Source of the DNA: Perkinsela sp. pyNocScin1
Taxonomy: Eukaryota > Euglenozoa > Kinetoplastea > Prokinetoplastida > Perkinselidae
Assembly (NCBI GenBank): GCA_964019655.1
Contig: CAXHTR010000001.1
Coordinates: forward strand, 1,364,001 to 1,428,000
DNA: 64,000 bases
Reading direction: 5' to 3'
The notes under the pieces were generated by a model. The model did no database searches and was not told where the DNA came from. It worked only from the letters and a program-made list of their open reading frames with translations. Positions within the stretch are counted from its first letter, which is position 1, and every line of letters begins with the position of its first letter. Shown here in pieces: positions 46,801 through 55,597 of this stretch. A program made the position numbers and the translations under genes.

Positions 46801-47882
46801 TTGAGCGTCTCTTTTGTCTGTGAATCGAACGAGGGATTGCTGATAAGGCAGTTGATGAAAACAAATAAGTGCGGTTTGACCATATATGCCTTAACTTCTG
46901 ATCCTTTCGCCTTCTTCTTTGCCTGCTCAATGACCTTGTCAACTATCTGACCGACGACGTAATTCACATGGTTCCCCCCTCGCGTTGTAGCAATGCTATT
47001 CACAAAGCTAACTTGCTGAAATCCAATGTTACTTATCCGGACGCCAACCTGCCAACGACCATTGATTACTGCAAAGTTTTTCTCACTGCTGTCTTCGCCG
47101 AACGTTGGATAAAGGCCTGTGTATGACTGAAAACTGTCGACTTTGATTTTATCACCGTTCAGATAGACCTTCATCGATGCATCTGAAACACCGGCAAGAT
47201 CTATCACACGACGGCACATTATATCGTATATGTCATCTTCCATTGCTTCCATTCCGAACTTTGCGAAATCGGGCCAAAAGGTAATTTTTGTGTAGTCCTC
47301 GTCAAATGCGTTGATGGGCTTTACTTCAGGCGCCTCGTGCTCAGTCATACCATTCTTCCACGTCATCTTGAAGCATGCCTTACTTTTCTTGTGTAATGTT
47401 TCTGCGACAAACTTTTTCGAAAAAACATTTGTGAGCTTTGCACCAAAACCATTCCGTCCTCCGGTAACTTTTGCCTCTGAGTCATCATAATTTGAAGATG
47501 TAAGTAGGTGGCCGAAAATCATTTCTGGGATCCAAATATTGTGCTCTTTGTGTTTTTGTACGGGTATGCCCTCGCCGTTGTTACGAACACTGATTCGACC
47601 AGCGTCCTTGTCGATTTCGACATGAACAAGCGTTTGGCCTTTCGGATCTCGTACCTTATTATCTGCGCTGTTTACGAGAATCTCATCAAAGATTTTGTAT
47701 AGGCCTGGGATCCATGAGCATTTCCGCTGCACCATTTGCTCTGATATTTTATCATAAACCCATACATCCTCAGTTATGCGCTCACAGCTTCCAATGTACA
47801 TATCAGGACGAGCTGAAATGTGCTCCAACTGAGTCTTTTTCTGATATGTTTCTTCGATAGTCTTCTTGCGGCCGGTTGACAT
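43860..47882 (-). CDS. TOP2: DNA topoisomerase II (type IIA)
   Basis: The 1340-residue enzyme has all regions of eukaryotic Top2: the GHKL ATPase domain (NSADNK, NNGEGIP, GGRNGFGAKLTNVFS), the TOPRIM domain with EGDSAK (about residue 437), PLRGKPLNVRDA and DQDQDGSHIKG (about 516), and the breakage-reunion domain with the catalytic Tyr in ASARYIF (about 775). The C-terminal region (from ~1150) is Lys/Ser/Asp-rich with KKP and SSDE patches and ends in an acidic, aromatic tail (FEDEDFDFLL), likely for nuclear targeting and regulation. It relaxes and decatenates DNA in replication and segregation. The start MSTGRKK is the first in-frame ATG. Confidence 0.97.
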   Translation of the reverse strand: MSTGRKKTIEETYQKKTQLEHISARPDMYIGSCERITEDVWVYDKISEQMVQRKCSWIPGLYKIFDEILVNSADNKVRDPKGQTLVHVEIDKDAGRISVRNNGEGIPVQKHKEHNIWIPEMIFGHLLTSSNYDDSEAKVTGGRNGFGAKLTNVFSKKFVAETLHKKSKACFKMTWKNGMTEHEAPEVKPINAFDEDYTKITFWPDFAKFGMEAMEDDIYDIMCRRVIDLAGVSDASMKVYLNGDKIKVDSFQSYTGLYPTFGEDSSEKNFAVINGRWQVGVRISNIGFQQVSFVNSIATTRGGNHVNYVVGQIVDKVIEQAKKKAKGSEVKAYMVKPHLFVFINCLISNPSFDSQTKETLNTTKANFGLTCSLPASMIDNLLKSGLLDRSVETANSKLTKQMSAKAKAGSGRVIGIPKLEDANDAGGRNAADCTLILTEGDSAKALAVGGLGTIGRDKFGVFPLRGKPLNVRDAGIKKVGACQEIQAIMKILGLQIGKTYTSTEGLRYGHLMVMSDQDQDGSHIKGLVVNFIHHFWPSLAKLPGFMTQFITPIVKAFHKRSKEVKSFFALNAYLDWKRSLPDAEAAQWSIKYYKGLGTSTSAEGKEYFSNLSQHKITFKYENDGADDRQIVLAFSKDKIDDRKQWIQDYKASEQEQVDYRVKAIRYKDFIDKELIQFSIADCERSIPSLIDGLKPGQRKIMFSCFKRNLTKSIKVAQLTGYVSEHAAYHHGEQSLQATIVGLAQDFVGSNNVPLLVPDGQFGTRLQGGKDCASARYIFTRLQKLTRSIFHREDDEVLDYKDDDGFPVEPFYYVPVIPMVLVNGTTGIGTGFATSIPNFNPWDIIENLKRLMTGESLKPMVPWYYGFLGDITEREKGKFSSVGTFTVVNEMLVQIRELPIGYWTHQYKQKLEELMTNDLVLNFREHHTDTTVDFDVIFHPEVLKAWQNKGILAERLDLRSSIAATNLMCFDETGQLKKFQDAEAMLKAFYIVRLEYYRKRQAHMLAKLRNLLEKLQNMVRFIREVNDGTLVISKKKKIHLLEEIQKKGYTAFPPPRSLGSSEASNTNDSASTVDETSLYSIREANTEADESPIVAQRSRDYDYLLGMKIWSLTLERAEALERQADDTAREIRNLEARTPKDLWMADLDAVSRALTEYYNVQEKQSAEAKRKLKHRQAFDIKRIRVPQLSDTARRAIKRDTEISEKKPKKSFVAADGDSADTNDKKPVKRTAPPSTAKAKKAAKPRAKKADYSSDGSSEDTLSDGIFDDAASESDFSTNEAAASSDEEKPTRKKPTHRKLSIHVPEAPTAVAARPASEPVSEQKAQPKKSFIFEDEDFDFLL

Positions 47883-48305
47883 TTTCGTGATAAGAGTTAA
47901 GACAAGAGCATAATAGATTGCTTGTTTAAAAGCTTCATGTCGATGAATGAATCATTTTAGTGTTTTGCATGCTTACGTGCCTTCGCCGAAACCATGCATG
48001 ACAGCAAGCCAGCTGTCATCAGGCTCTTGCCAATACTTCTCCGGCTCATAATTGATGTCAGAGCAATAGGATGTGCACATAATCTATTGTTTTCTAGGCT
48101 ACATTGCAGCAGCTGTCCATGAAATATTTGGCTTTCGAGAATCTGATCTTGCGATTCTTTTGCGGCGATTACTGTGCGAAAGTGACTGGCATGTGGAAAA
48201 TACAATACATCGTGGGGTCCGAATTTTTATCGAATAGATCGGCACATCGAAAATGACCCGAGCATATGTCAAATGCGAAATTCAAAGACGACGTCAAATA
48301 AGTGG
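47883..48305. other. 423-base gap upstream of TOP2 with no supported gene
   Basis: The gap between SmD2 and TOP2 is unusually long for this window. A minus-strand frame at 47957-48205 encodes 82 codons but begins only at TTG, with its first ATG giving 30 residues, so I do not call it. No tRNA or repeat is evident. It may hold a non-coding RNA or a long 5' region for TOP2. Confidence 0.4.
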
Positions 48306-48644
48306 CTACTCTCTTCTTTCGAATCGGTGCGTTTCAACTCGACTGATCGCGCCAATGGCTGAGCCTCGTATGAATAGCAGTGCGTACTGGTGGAATATAA
48401 GGCCAGAAGTAACCTTCTCGGTCTGCATGCACCTTTTCACACGAGAAGAAATGCGCGTATCGCTTTTTGAAGTAACATCCTCCTCAGCATCTTTTAAAAG
48501 CACGTTGCAGTGCCGATCTGTCGATACAAGCTCGCCCACAATGATTCTATTTAGCTCACATTGAACACGAACGCGCTTTCCGATATATTCCATTAAAGAG
48601 CGATGGTTACGAAAAAGATTCTCTGATGCGTCAAGCGAGCTCAT
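48306..48644 (-). CDS. SNRPD2: SmD2-like core spliceosomal Sm protein
   Basis: The 112-residue protein (from ATG 48642-48644) has the Sm1 motif VRVQCELNRIIVGELVSTD, RHCNVLLKDAEE, and the Sm2 motif LLFIRGSAIGAISR. The DRHCN element is diagnostic of SmD2 (FDRHCNMVLE in animals); the middle linker VTSKSDTRISSRVKRC is longer and basic. It would join the Sm ring on U1, U2, U4, U5 and, in trypanosome-like cells, the spliced-leader RNA. SmB or another Sm is less likely. An upstream in-frame ATG at 48723-48725 overlaps the phosphatase gene and is less likely. Confidence 0.75.
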   Translation of the reverse strand: MSSLDASENLFRNHRSLMEYIGKRVRVQCELNRIIVGELVSTDRHCNVLLKDAEEDVTSKSDTRISSRVKRCMQTEKVTSGLIFHQYALLFIRGSAIGAISRVETHRFERRE

Positions 48645-48712
48645 TATAGTAGAAAAGACAAGTAAAACAAGATAATGTCGTAAATTCCTTCTAAGACGTC
48701 GGGAAAATTCAG

Positions 48713-49552
48713 CTAAACATTCCAATGTCCACTAACGTGTCGAACGTCAGCGGTTTGGAGCACTTCACTTAGCAAGAATCTTGAAAGATCTTCCAGAATG
48801 TGATCTGAATCTAACTTTTCCTTTGTAAATGTTGGAAGGACGACGATATTTCGTGGGTGACGGATACCCTTTTCTGGAGAGTCGTCGAACAGAAGAGAAG
48901 ACTTCTCATCCCACTTGCCGTATATGCGCTGATTGCGCCATATGATTCCCATATCTTTAACTGTCCCATGAGGATTGCTTTTCGTACGGTATGGCGTACA
49001 ATGCTTTCTCGTCAGAAATAAAAAGATATTATGCCTGAGTTCAGCACTTAGCACCTTCTGAAGACACTCCAAAGCATTCTTCTCTATTGCGCTTGTCCAT
49101 ATTGCAACGGCGAAACGCGCAAACATAGATCTTAAAAACTGTTCCAGGCCTGGCCGTGCTACTGGATTTTTTCCTTTTTTTGGCCTATCAACAAGCACAC
49201 CATTTAAATCAAAAATCAGGAGTTTGAGTGGTGGACTGTCCTTCAGGCAGCGATCCACAGATGCGCATGGTGCATGCAGCACAAGTCCATCTTGCGACGA
49301 AATTAGAAATCCCATAGTTGTTTGCTGCACGATCTCATATAAAGCCGTTTTTTGGTACTTGCATCTCTCAGCAGCATGCAGTGATGGTCTTTGTGAAATA
49401 TTTCTGTTCATACGGAGATTCACTAAATCCTCATATAGTGAAGGCTCCATCAGAAACCATTCGTGAATCCGACAGCATTTCGCGGTTCTAACTGAATTTT
49501 TAGGGACATCAAGGGAAAGATTCTGCAATGATGGAGAAAGGGAGAGACACAT
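48713..49552 (-). CDS. FCP1/NIF-like HAD phosphatase with altered catalytic motif
   Basis: The 279-residue protein has the HAD phosphatase layout of FCP1/SCP-type enzymes: LLIFDLNGVLVDR (about residue 111), FAVAIWTSA, TPYRTKSN, KDMGIIW and LLFDDSPEKG. The canonical DxDx(T/V) motif reads DLNGV, so the second Asp, the usual acid/base, is Asn. A group of plant and protist NIF-like proteins has similar variants, so activity is uncertain. It may act on the Pol II C-terminal region or another phosphoprotein. The N-terminus is extended by ~90 residues without known motif. ATG at 49550-49552. Confidence 0.72.
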   Translation of the reverse strand: MCLSLSPSLQNLSLDVPKNSVRTAKCCRIHEWFLMEPSLYEDLVNLRMNRNISQRPSLHAAERCKYQKTALYEIVQQTTMGFLISSQDGLVLHAPCASVDRCLKDSPPLKLLIFDLNGVLVDRPKKGKNPVARPGLEQFLRSMFARFAVAIWTSAIEKNALECLQKVLSAELRHNIFLFLTRKHCTPYRTKSNPHGTVKDMGIIWRNQRIYGKWDEKSSLLFDDSPEKGIRHPRNIVVLPTFTKEKLDSDHILEDLSRFLLSEVLQTADVRHVSGHWNV

Positions 49553-49640
49553 GCAGCTCAATAAAAAACAGAGAATCAAATACTGGACCTTGCCTGAGGA
49601 TTCTCAGCAAAAAACATATTTTCTAACGATTAAGTTCAAT

Positions 49641-52600
49641 CTACAAAGTTGGCCTTCGACCTCTTCCTGAAGAAACCATAGGAGACTTTGCGCTAGGAAC
49701 TCCACGTAGATTTGGTCCCTGGGTGGTTTTATGCACACTTGATGCGGGTGAACCTTTCATGCCGCTCAAAGTTGACTTTTCCTGCGGTGTGAGATTTTTG
49801 AAAGTGCTTGTAAGAGATTGCTTTCTATCAGCCGATTGAGTAGGACGTGGATTTCCCCGCGTTGAATCTTTATAGAAAAGATTTGCTTGCCCACTGCGTG
49901 GTCCACTCATTGTAGAGGCATTTTTATTTTCATGCGCGTTGAGTTGGGTGCCCATCCGATAGCGTGTACGCATTATTTCCTTCCAGTACCTTTCCGTGTT
50001 CTGATTGAATAGATTTAAGTCGTCCCGGAATATACCATCATGTTTCATGGTGTCGCTGCTAACTCTCGCGTGTAGATCCTTATCTACTTCAAAAATCTGT
50101 TTGAATCTATCTGCTTCTTCCGCAATGTTTTCAAGAATCACTGATCGTGACGAAGTGGCAGATTTCCACGCTTTATAGAAAGTTGGTAGAAGTGGCAGGT
50201 GGCGAAGTATCAATTTTCTAACACAGACAGCGAAAACTTCAGATGAAGGCGAAATATCAAGAAGCTTATCTATGTTGTTGCTGTTCTTGCACGCTTGATA
50301 AAGCTTATCACAAAACTGGGTGTTTATATGCAGAATCTGCATCGTTGGATTACGTTTTGTTGAGTCCGATTGCGCAGTTGTCTGCTCATTCTGACTATCC
50401 CCATATGATAACTTACCTTTCAAAGGGCTTGTAAGATATTCTTTGTAATTGAGATGATCGGATCTATCGGGAGCATGAAGCTGTAGAAAATCATCCAGCT
50501 GCCGATTACAGATGACCCCAAGGCGTACAAAGCATTGTTGCGTTGCATGTTGTTCAATTTTTGCAGTTTCAAATTCAAAAGGCATACTATCAGGTGGTGC
50601 GTCGAGAACTTGAAGATCACCTTTGTTAGAGATGCTGATTAGCCTTGCGAACTCCCCTTTATCTTTCAGCTCGCCGGAGAGAGAAAGGCTTATATTTTTA
50701 AGCAGCTGGTTGACTAGCAAGCTAAGCTCACTGGCAGAAGGAACCCAGCAACTCATAGTGTAATCTTGGTATAAACTTCGCATCGATTTTAGATCCACAT
50801 ACTTGAGATTTCGGGGGGATCCAATTTCGAGGAACTCTTGCGTGCTTAGTAAAAGCGGGTGCGTGAATCTTAAAAATTCCCAGAAAAGCTGATCATTCGC
50901 GATATTTTGCTTCATTTGATACTGCATATCCATCGCTGCCCCATCCCCGAAGTACATCGCAAAATTCTCTAACACTTCTGACATTCTGAGGGCTTTAGCA
51001 GAACCTGCACTCACTATCTCAGACTTTTTTCCAGATAAGGCATCAAGCAGAGATCGTTTTTTAACACTTGATGTGCCATCGGAGCTTTCTTTTGAAGAAT
51101 CATCGCGCCTCTGAGAATGTCCGCGGGATGTCGAGCTTCCATTCCACTTAAGGAGTGATGCAACATGGAAGATTTTTTTTTCATTGGTACCAGACTTGCT
51201 TGGTAAATGTGAAGATAGGCTATGCCTTGCCTTTTTTATATGCTGATTATGCTCTATCGAAAAGTGAACATCTGGGCCCTGGAGAAGTATATGTTTGGCA
51301 TCATCTATCGGCATACGAGCCTCCATGAGTAGATACCGCAAGCTCTCCGAAGTAATCCATTTATTGCTCGCACGAAATTCTTTGAACATTGCCTCTTTCG
51401 AGCCTCTTACAGCCTTTAGAAACTCTTTCGGAATATCTGCATTGATATACTTCGCCATTATATCAGCAAAGTCATCAACAAAAACCTGGCGGCACCATTT
51501 ATCCAGAGAGCTGTCATCAACTCGAACACTCTTTCCAGGGTTATTTGAATTGACAACCGTCGAGTTCTGTGAATGCACTCGCCCAAAAAGTCTTGTCTGA
51601 ACATACTTATACTGCATATACCCCTCTTGGTGGATCACATCGGCATCACCATGGACCTCATGCATAGACTCACGGCAATTCGCTTGAAGAGACAGCTCAA
51701 AATCTCGCTCAACCCAATTATCGTAAGATTTCAGTTCTGAAGAAACGTCTGATACTGGTAAGACGATTGGTTCCAAGCCGCTTCCAAGAGTTTCATTAAA
51801 AGCTTTTATGTCATCTTTTAAGAAGTCTGCGAGCATTCTCAGAAGACCAAGAGAGGGGCGCTTTTTTAGTTTTGACCATTCCTCAAGTGCAATGACACAT
51901 TCTTTCATCCGAAGTCCCGTGGACCAGATCACCTGGGCTTCAGTTAAATTCTTTTTACGTACTTTTCTTTGAAAAAGCTGTAAAATGATGCTCGAGTTGT
52001 TCATTCGCTCCTGCGTTTGGAGCTCGAAATCGAGAGTGTTACCCTTTGCCTTGTCAGAAACTGGTGAAAATCCTGCTGGGCCCACACCAAATCCTTTTTC
52101 TAGGTTATCGGTAACATATTTGAGACGCTCCCCGATACCAGCTGCCCCAACGCTTGGAATTCTACCACCGAAAGGTAGTGCGTTGTGGTTTATCAAGCGT
52201 TGCTCAATAGGTCTCTTGCCCATCTCTAGGTTGTTTTCAAAGGCCCAGTATGGTTTCACATTCCACCAGCTCTCTTTTAGTGAGAACCTAGATAATTCCG
52301 AAGCTCGCTTATAGTAATTTCCTGGCCTGCTTCCGCTTATATCTCGTATAGCTTGTTCCATTTGCTTCACCTCGAAATCCGGAATTTCCTCAACTTGAGA
52401 CCACCCATGAGTAAGCTCATTTCGATCGATTGATGGTAGCCCTGAAGTAAATGCACTGTCCCATTTCCCTCCAAAGCTTGGTACCTTTTCATAAACATCT
52501 GGCACTATCTCAAAGGCCTTAGGAGATGAGAAAAACTGTTTGGAAACAAGCCTATCATGATACTCCTTTGTCATAAAGTCTCTATTCGAGTTGTGCTGAG

Positions 52601-54941
52601 TATACCCAAAAATTTTCCTTTTTGGTGTCATTCTATCAACAATAAGTGGCGCAAGAGGCTGGGCTTTCCAGGGAGCCTCAATGGCATCGAGTAAGTCCTG
52701 CTCTGCCCAATTGTTTCGAAACGGTATTTTCCAAGACTCAGGTTCATGAGGAATCTTTCTTGATGAGCTGACAATACATAAAGAACCTTCAACGAGAAAG
52801 TCGCTGATTGGTGCGGCCACGCCCAACTCAGGTAGACACTGAACCCATAAAGTCCCTTTGCGTGACCCGATCACCATGGCTTTCATCTCTTCTTTCTTGA
52901 TTCGATGCTTTTCAATAGCTGGATGTGTTAGTTTATAGCCCTGAGGAGAGCCTGAATAATCGTTCGCACTGATGTACTCATGGACAAACTTAATAGAGTA
53001 GCCAAGCTCAACAATCTCGCTAGAGCTCGTGATGCCTATCAACACGTTTTTCTTTCGGTCAACCCCAACTATGATGAGCGTAGTAGCTGAGCGCTTGCTG
53101 AGCAGTTTGGAACCGTATAAAAATCCATATTGCTCACATGTACTGTTGGTAATATCAACCCGACGACCTCCCAAAAATGGTACGGATCGCGGGTCCTCAA
53201 AGCAGTAAATTTGAAAACCTATCTCCTCTCCGTGGCGAATGTTATGCACACCTTTACTATGTACACGGTTATCCACGCATTTATTGACCTCAAAGTCATC
53301 CACTTCAAACCACCGGTAACAGTCTGTAGTGGGAAATAAGAATGGCTGCTTCAAAACCCTTCGCTCGGCATCATTCTCATGCTCGATAGCTTCTTCTTCC
53401 TCTGCTGTACGCGCATTTTTTACTCGAAATTCACAAAAGTGTAGCCAGCGAAGCATGGCTTTCGGGTCATCGGTGTCAGCTTTTATGTAAGCACTGTCAG
53501 GCAGGCGTCGGGATTCATGAAATGACTTTTCGATTCCACTCTTTACGTCTCGCCAATTCGTGATTCGATCGCCATGAGGAGTTGTTGATTCAGTGTAGCT
53601 GTACTCTTTTAATTGATCAAGCCGCAAGTCCCATCCATGAGGTGGCACCCGTACGACTCCTTCTTCTTTCTGTTCTCTTCTGAAACGAGCCATCTCCATT
53701 TCTATTCGTAGTTTTTTCACACTCTGCTGTGGGGCACTCAAAGAAAGATTCGTGTACGGGCTGATGATGCCTTCATGTGCTGTTTTTTCTCTTTCATGTG
53801 TTATCAGCGTGGGATGGCATGTAGAGTCAAGTAGCTCGTTGTAGCTTTTAAGTAATTTGGTATTTTCCTTCACGATTCCAAGCTGAAACTCTGTTGATCC
53901 TCGAATCCTAGCCATAAAGGAATTTGCCCTGCCCCTTTGGTGAGTGATTGCATAAACTCGCATGAGAGCGTCAACTTGGCGCTGAGAATGGTATTTTGTG
54001 CCAAATAAAGGGTGCTCAGCGCATTTCAAGAAAAGAGCCTCAGCACGATTGGCAATAACCTGGTACCACTCAGATGTCCATGGTTGATGTGTGTTCCATA
54101 GGCCTTGATACTTACGATATTGGCTAAACCTATGTCCCTGTCCGCAGAATTTCGTTTCTGCGTATGGCTGACTACAGCGTGGACAAAACGCTGCATTTAC
54201 CTTATTTCCCTCCATTTCAATAAAAATTCCGAAAAGGTCCTCCAAGCCCTTAGGACGCGATTTTTCGAGAGCTTTGAGAAAGTCAGCATCATGAGAAAGC
54301 TCTTCAAGAGCCTTTTCGAACTCCATAAGATATTTTGCTGGCTGTGAAACGTCTCTGTAGTGCATTCCGATCTCTAAAGTTGCATTAGCCCCGGTAGCAA
54401 ACCTGTCTGGTATCCATTTACCTACCCCTTCATAATGCCTGTGTATGAGTATCTCGAGCTGATTCCACCAATGCTTCAAAGAGCTGATAGTTTCCTCCAT
54501 TGAATGTTGCACCTCCACCTTTCTGCGGTGATAGATTCTCTCAGCCAAAAAGCTTTCATCTGCTACATTCACTGCGGCTGAGAGTTGCAAACCACGATAT
54601 AACACTGAATTATTTCGCTGCCAATGTGTAAGCTCTGAGCCGTCTCGACGAAATAGGGATGTCCAGTCTGATTGACTGTGCGGAAGTCCTAGAAATGTAT
54701 TCATTTCCTCGAACGTAGAGGATGCGTGGGCCAATGGCGATGCTGATAGATCTTTTGTTGCATCAATATTAACAGAATTGGCTTTAAGGACAGTTTTACC
54801 CTGTCTAGTCTGGTAGGGTGTCTCTCTTCTATTTAAGTGCTCGGAGTTCCATCGTGGAGAAAGGGTCTCTGGAAAGCTATGCCGTAAGTGCTGTCCGTGA
54901 GGAAATACCGTCGTCACCTTTAAGATCTGCGAACTTTGCAT
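49641..54941 (-). CDS. Very large unrecognised protein with a zinc-ribbon-like motif
   Basis: A 1766-residue frame starting at ATG 54939-54941. The region around residue 265-285 has Cys and His spaced C-x2-C-x8-C-x3-H (CPRCSQPYAETKFCGQGH), a possible zinc finger. The N-terminal half is rich in Trp, Tyr, His and Arg, with domains separated by charged linkers; a beta-rich stretch (LIIVGVDRKKNVLIGITSS, about residue 610-640) follows. The C-terminal ~150 residues are Ser/Thr/Gly/Arg-rich and disordered, ending RGRRPTL. No domain family is recognised. Large Trp-rich proteins of this style in kinetoplastids include mitoribosome and RNA editing factors, but this is only analogy. Confidence 0.65.
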   Translation of the reverse strand: MQSSQILKVTTVFPHGQHLRHSFPETLSPRWNSEHLNRRETPYQTRQGKTVLKANSVNIDATKDLSASPLAHASSTFEEMNTFLGLPHSQSDWTSLFRRDGSELTHWQRNNSVLYRGLQLSAAVNVADESFLAERIYHRRKVEVQHSMEETISSLKHWWNQLEILIHRHYEGVGKWIPDRFATGANATLEIGMHYRDVSQPAKYLMEFEKALEELSHDADFLKALEKSRPKGLEDLFGIFIEMEGNKVNAAFCPRCSQPYAETKFCGQGHRFSQYRKYQGLWNTHQPWTSEWYQVIANRAEALFLKCAEHPLFGTKYHSQRQVDALMRVYAITHQRGRANSFMARIRGSTEFQLGIVKENTKLLKSYNELLDSTCHPTLITHEREKTAHEGIISPYTNLSLSAPQQSVKKLRIEMEMARFRREQKEEGVVRVPPHGWDLRLDQLKEYSYTESTTPHGDRITNWRDVKSGIEKSFHESRRLPDSAYIKADTDDPKAMLRWLHFCEFRVKNARTAEEEEAIEHENDAERRVLKQPFLFPTTDCYRWFEVDDFEVNKCVDNRVHSKGVHNIRHGEEIGFQIYCFEDPRSVPFLGGRRVDITNSTCEQYGFLYGSKLLSKRSATTLIIVGVDRKKNVLIGITSSSEIVELGYSIKFVHEYISANDYSGSPQGYKLTHPAIEKHRIKKEEMKAMVIGSRKGTLWVQCLPELGVAAPISDFLVEGSLCIVSSSRKIPHEPESWKIPFRNNWAEQDLLDAIEAPWKAQPLAPLIVDRMTPKRKIFGYTQHNSNRDFMTKEYHDRLVSKQFFSSPKAFEIVPDVYEKVPSFGGKWDSAFTSGLPSIDRNELTHGWSQVEEIPDFEVKQMEQAIRDISGSRPGNYYKRASELSRFSLKESWWNVKPYWAFENNLEMGKRPIEQRLINHNALPFGGRIPSVGAAGIGERLKYVTDNLEKGFGVGPAGFSPVSDKAKGNTLDFELQTQERMNNSSIILQLFQRKVRKKNLTEAQVIWSTGLRMKECVIALEEWSKLKKRPSLGLLRMLADFLKDDIKAFNETLGSGLEPIVLPVSDVSSELKSYDNWVERDFELSLQANCRESMHEVHGDADVIHQEGYMQYKYVQTRLFGRVHSQNSTVVNSNNPGKSVRVDDSSLDKWCRQVFVDDFADIMAKYINADIPKEFLKAVRGSKEAMFKEFRASNKWITSESLRYLLMEARMPIDDAKHILLQGPDVHFSIEHNQHIKKARHSLSSHLPSKSGTNEKKIFHVASLLKWNGSSTSRGHSQRRDDSSKESSDGTSSVKKRSLLDALSGKKSEIVSAGSAKALRMSEVLENFAMYFGDGAAMDMQYQMKQNIANDQLFWEFLRFTHPLLLSTQEFLEIGSPRNLKYVDLKSMRSLYQDYTMSCWVPSASELSLLVNQLLKNISLSLSGELKDKGEFARLISISNKGDLQVLDAPPDSMPFEFETAKIEQHATQQCFVRLGVICNRQLDDFLQLHAPDRSDHLNYKEYLTSPLKGKLSYGDSQNEQTTAQSDSTKRNPTMQILHINTQFCDKLYQACKNSNNIDKLLDISPSSEVFAVCVRKLILRHLPLLPTFYKAWKSATSSRSVILENIAEEADRFKQIFEVDKDLHARVSSDTMKHDGIFRDDLNLFNQNTERYWKEIMRTRYRMGTQLNAHENKNASTMSGPRSGQANLFYKDSTRGNPRPTQSADRKQSLTSTFKNLTPQEKSTLSGMKGSPASSVHKTTQGPNLRGVPSAKSPMVSSGRGRRPTL

Positions 54942-55014
54942 AAAGACTAATATATCTTAAACTTTTGTGATTTTAATCAAGCTTTGCAAAGAAAAAAGGA
55001 ATACAAAGATCATA

Positions 55015-55512
55015 CTACGATATGATCTCATCTTCATCCGATTCATTTTCAGATGTATTGTTAATGCTGCATGAAGCAGTATTTGGAGTGGGTGAGCGTG
55101 ATCCTTTAAAGTTGGAGTTTTTCTCTTTGCTTTCGGCAGATAGAGTTAAGAGCTCGAGCGTATCTACAGTTTCGTCTTGCATTGCAGAATTTTCCTCTTC
55201 ACAGCTGAGTGGCATCTCACACTTAGCACATAAACTCATTTTCTCAGCACATGATTTGCAGACTTTATGATATGACAGGGTAATATTGCGCTCAGCACAC
55301 TTATGACACTTAGCGAATGTACGAAGGGGCTTGAATTTTCCATAGTCAATCTTCCAGATGATACACTTAATGCATCTTTCACAGCAGTTTGGAATGCAAT
55401 CTTCTTTGTTGATGTTTCTGTCCACGTATTTATCTGGATCAAATTTTTTTTTGTTCAAAAACCTCTGCCTTGGACCTTTATGAGGATTTTGCTTCTTTAC
55501 TTGGGAAGACAT
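55015..55512 (-). CDS. C9orf85 homologue (DUF2039 zinc-binding protein)
   Basis: The 165-residue protein resembles human C9orf85: GPRQRFLNKKKFDPDK near the start, then CxxC pairs CIPNCCERCIKC, WKIDYGKFKPLRTFAKCHKC, KVCKSCAEKMSLCAKC. The Y.KYKPL-type motif and the spacing of the Cys pairs match the family. Four or more CxxC pairs suggest zinc binding. The C-terminal tail is Ser/Glu/Asp-rich (SENESDEDEII). The function is unknown in all species I know of. The ATG at 55510-55512 starts 3 codons after a TTG-only extension. Confidence 0.8.
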   Translation of the reverse strand: MSSQVKKQNPHKGPRQRFLNKKKFDPDKYVDRNINKEDCIPNCCERCIKCIIWKIDYGKFKPLRTFAKCHKCAERNITLSYHKVCKSCAEKMSLCAKCEMPLSCEEENSAMQDETVDTLELLTLSAESKEKNSNFKGSRSPTPNTASCSINNTSENESDEDEIIS

Positions 55513-55597
55513 TGGCTTCAAACATTTAACTATACCAAGTACTTGTCAACTAAAAAACAATATGATGCTTGTGATACAAAGTTGATCCACGGTATTT

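Noticed and set aside
47957-48205. Minus-strand 82-codon frame between SmD2 and TOP2
   Set aside because: It can start only at TTG; the first ATG gives 30 residues, with no family match.
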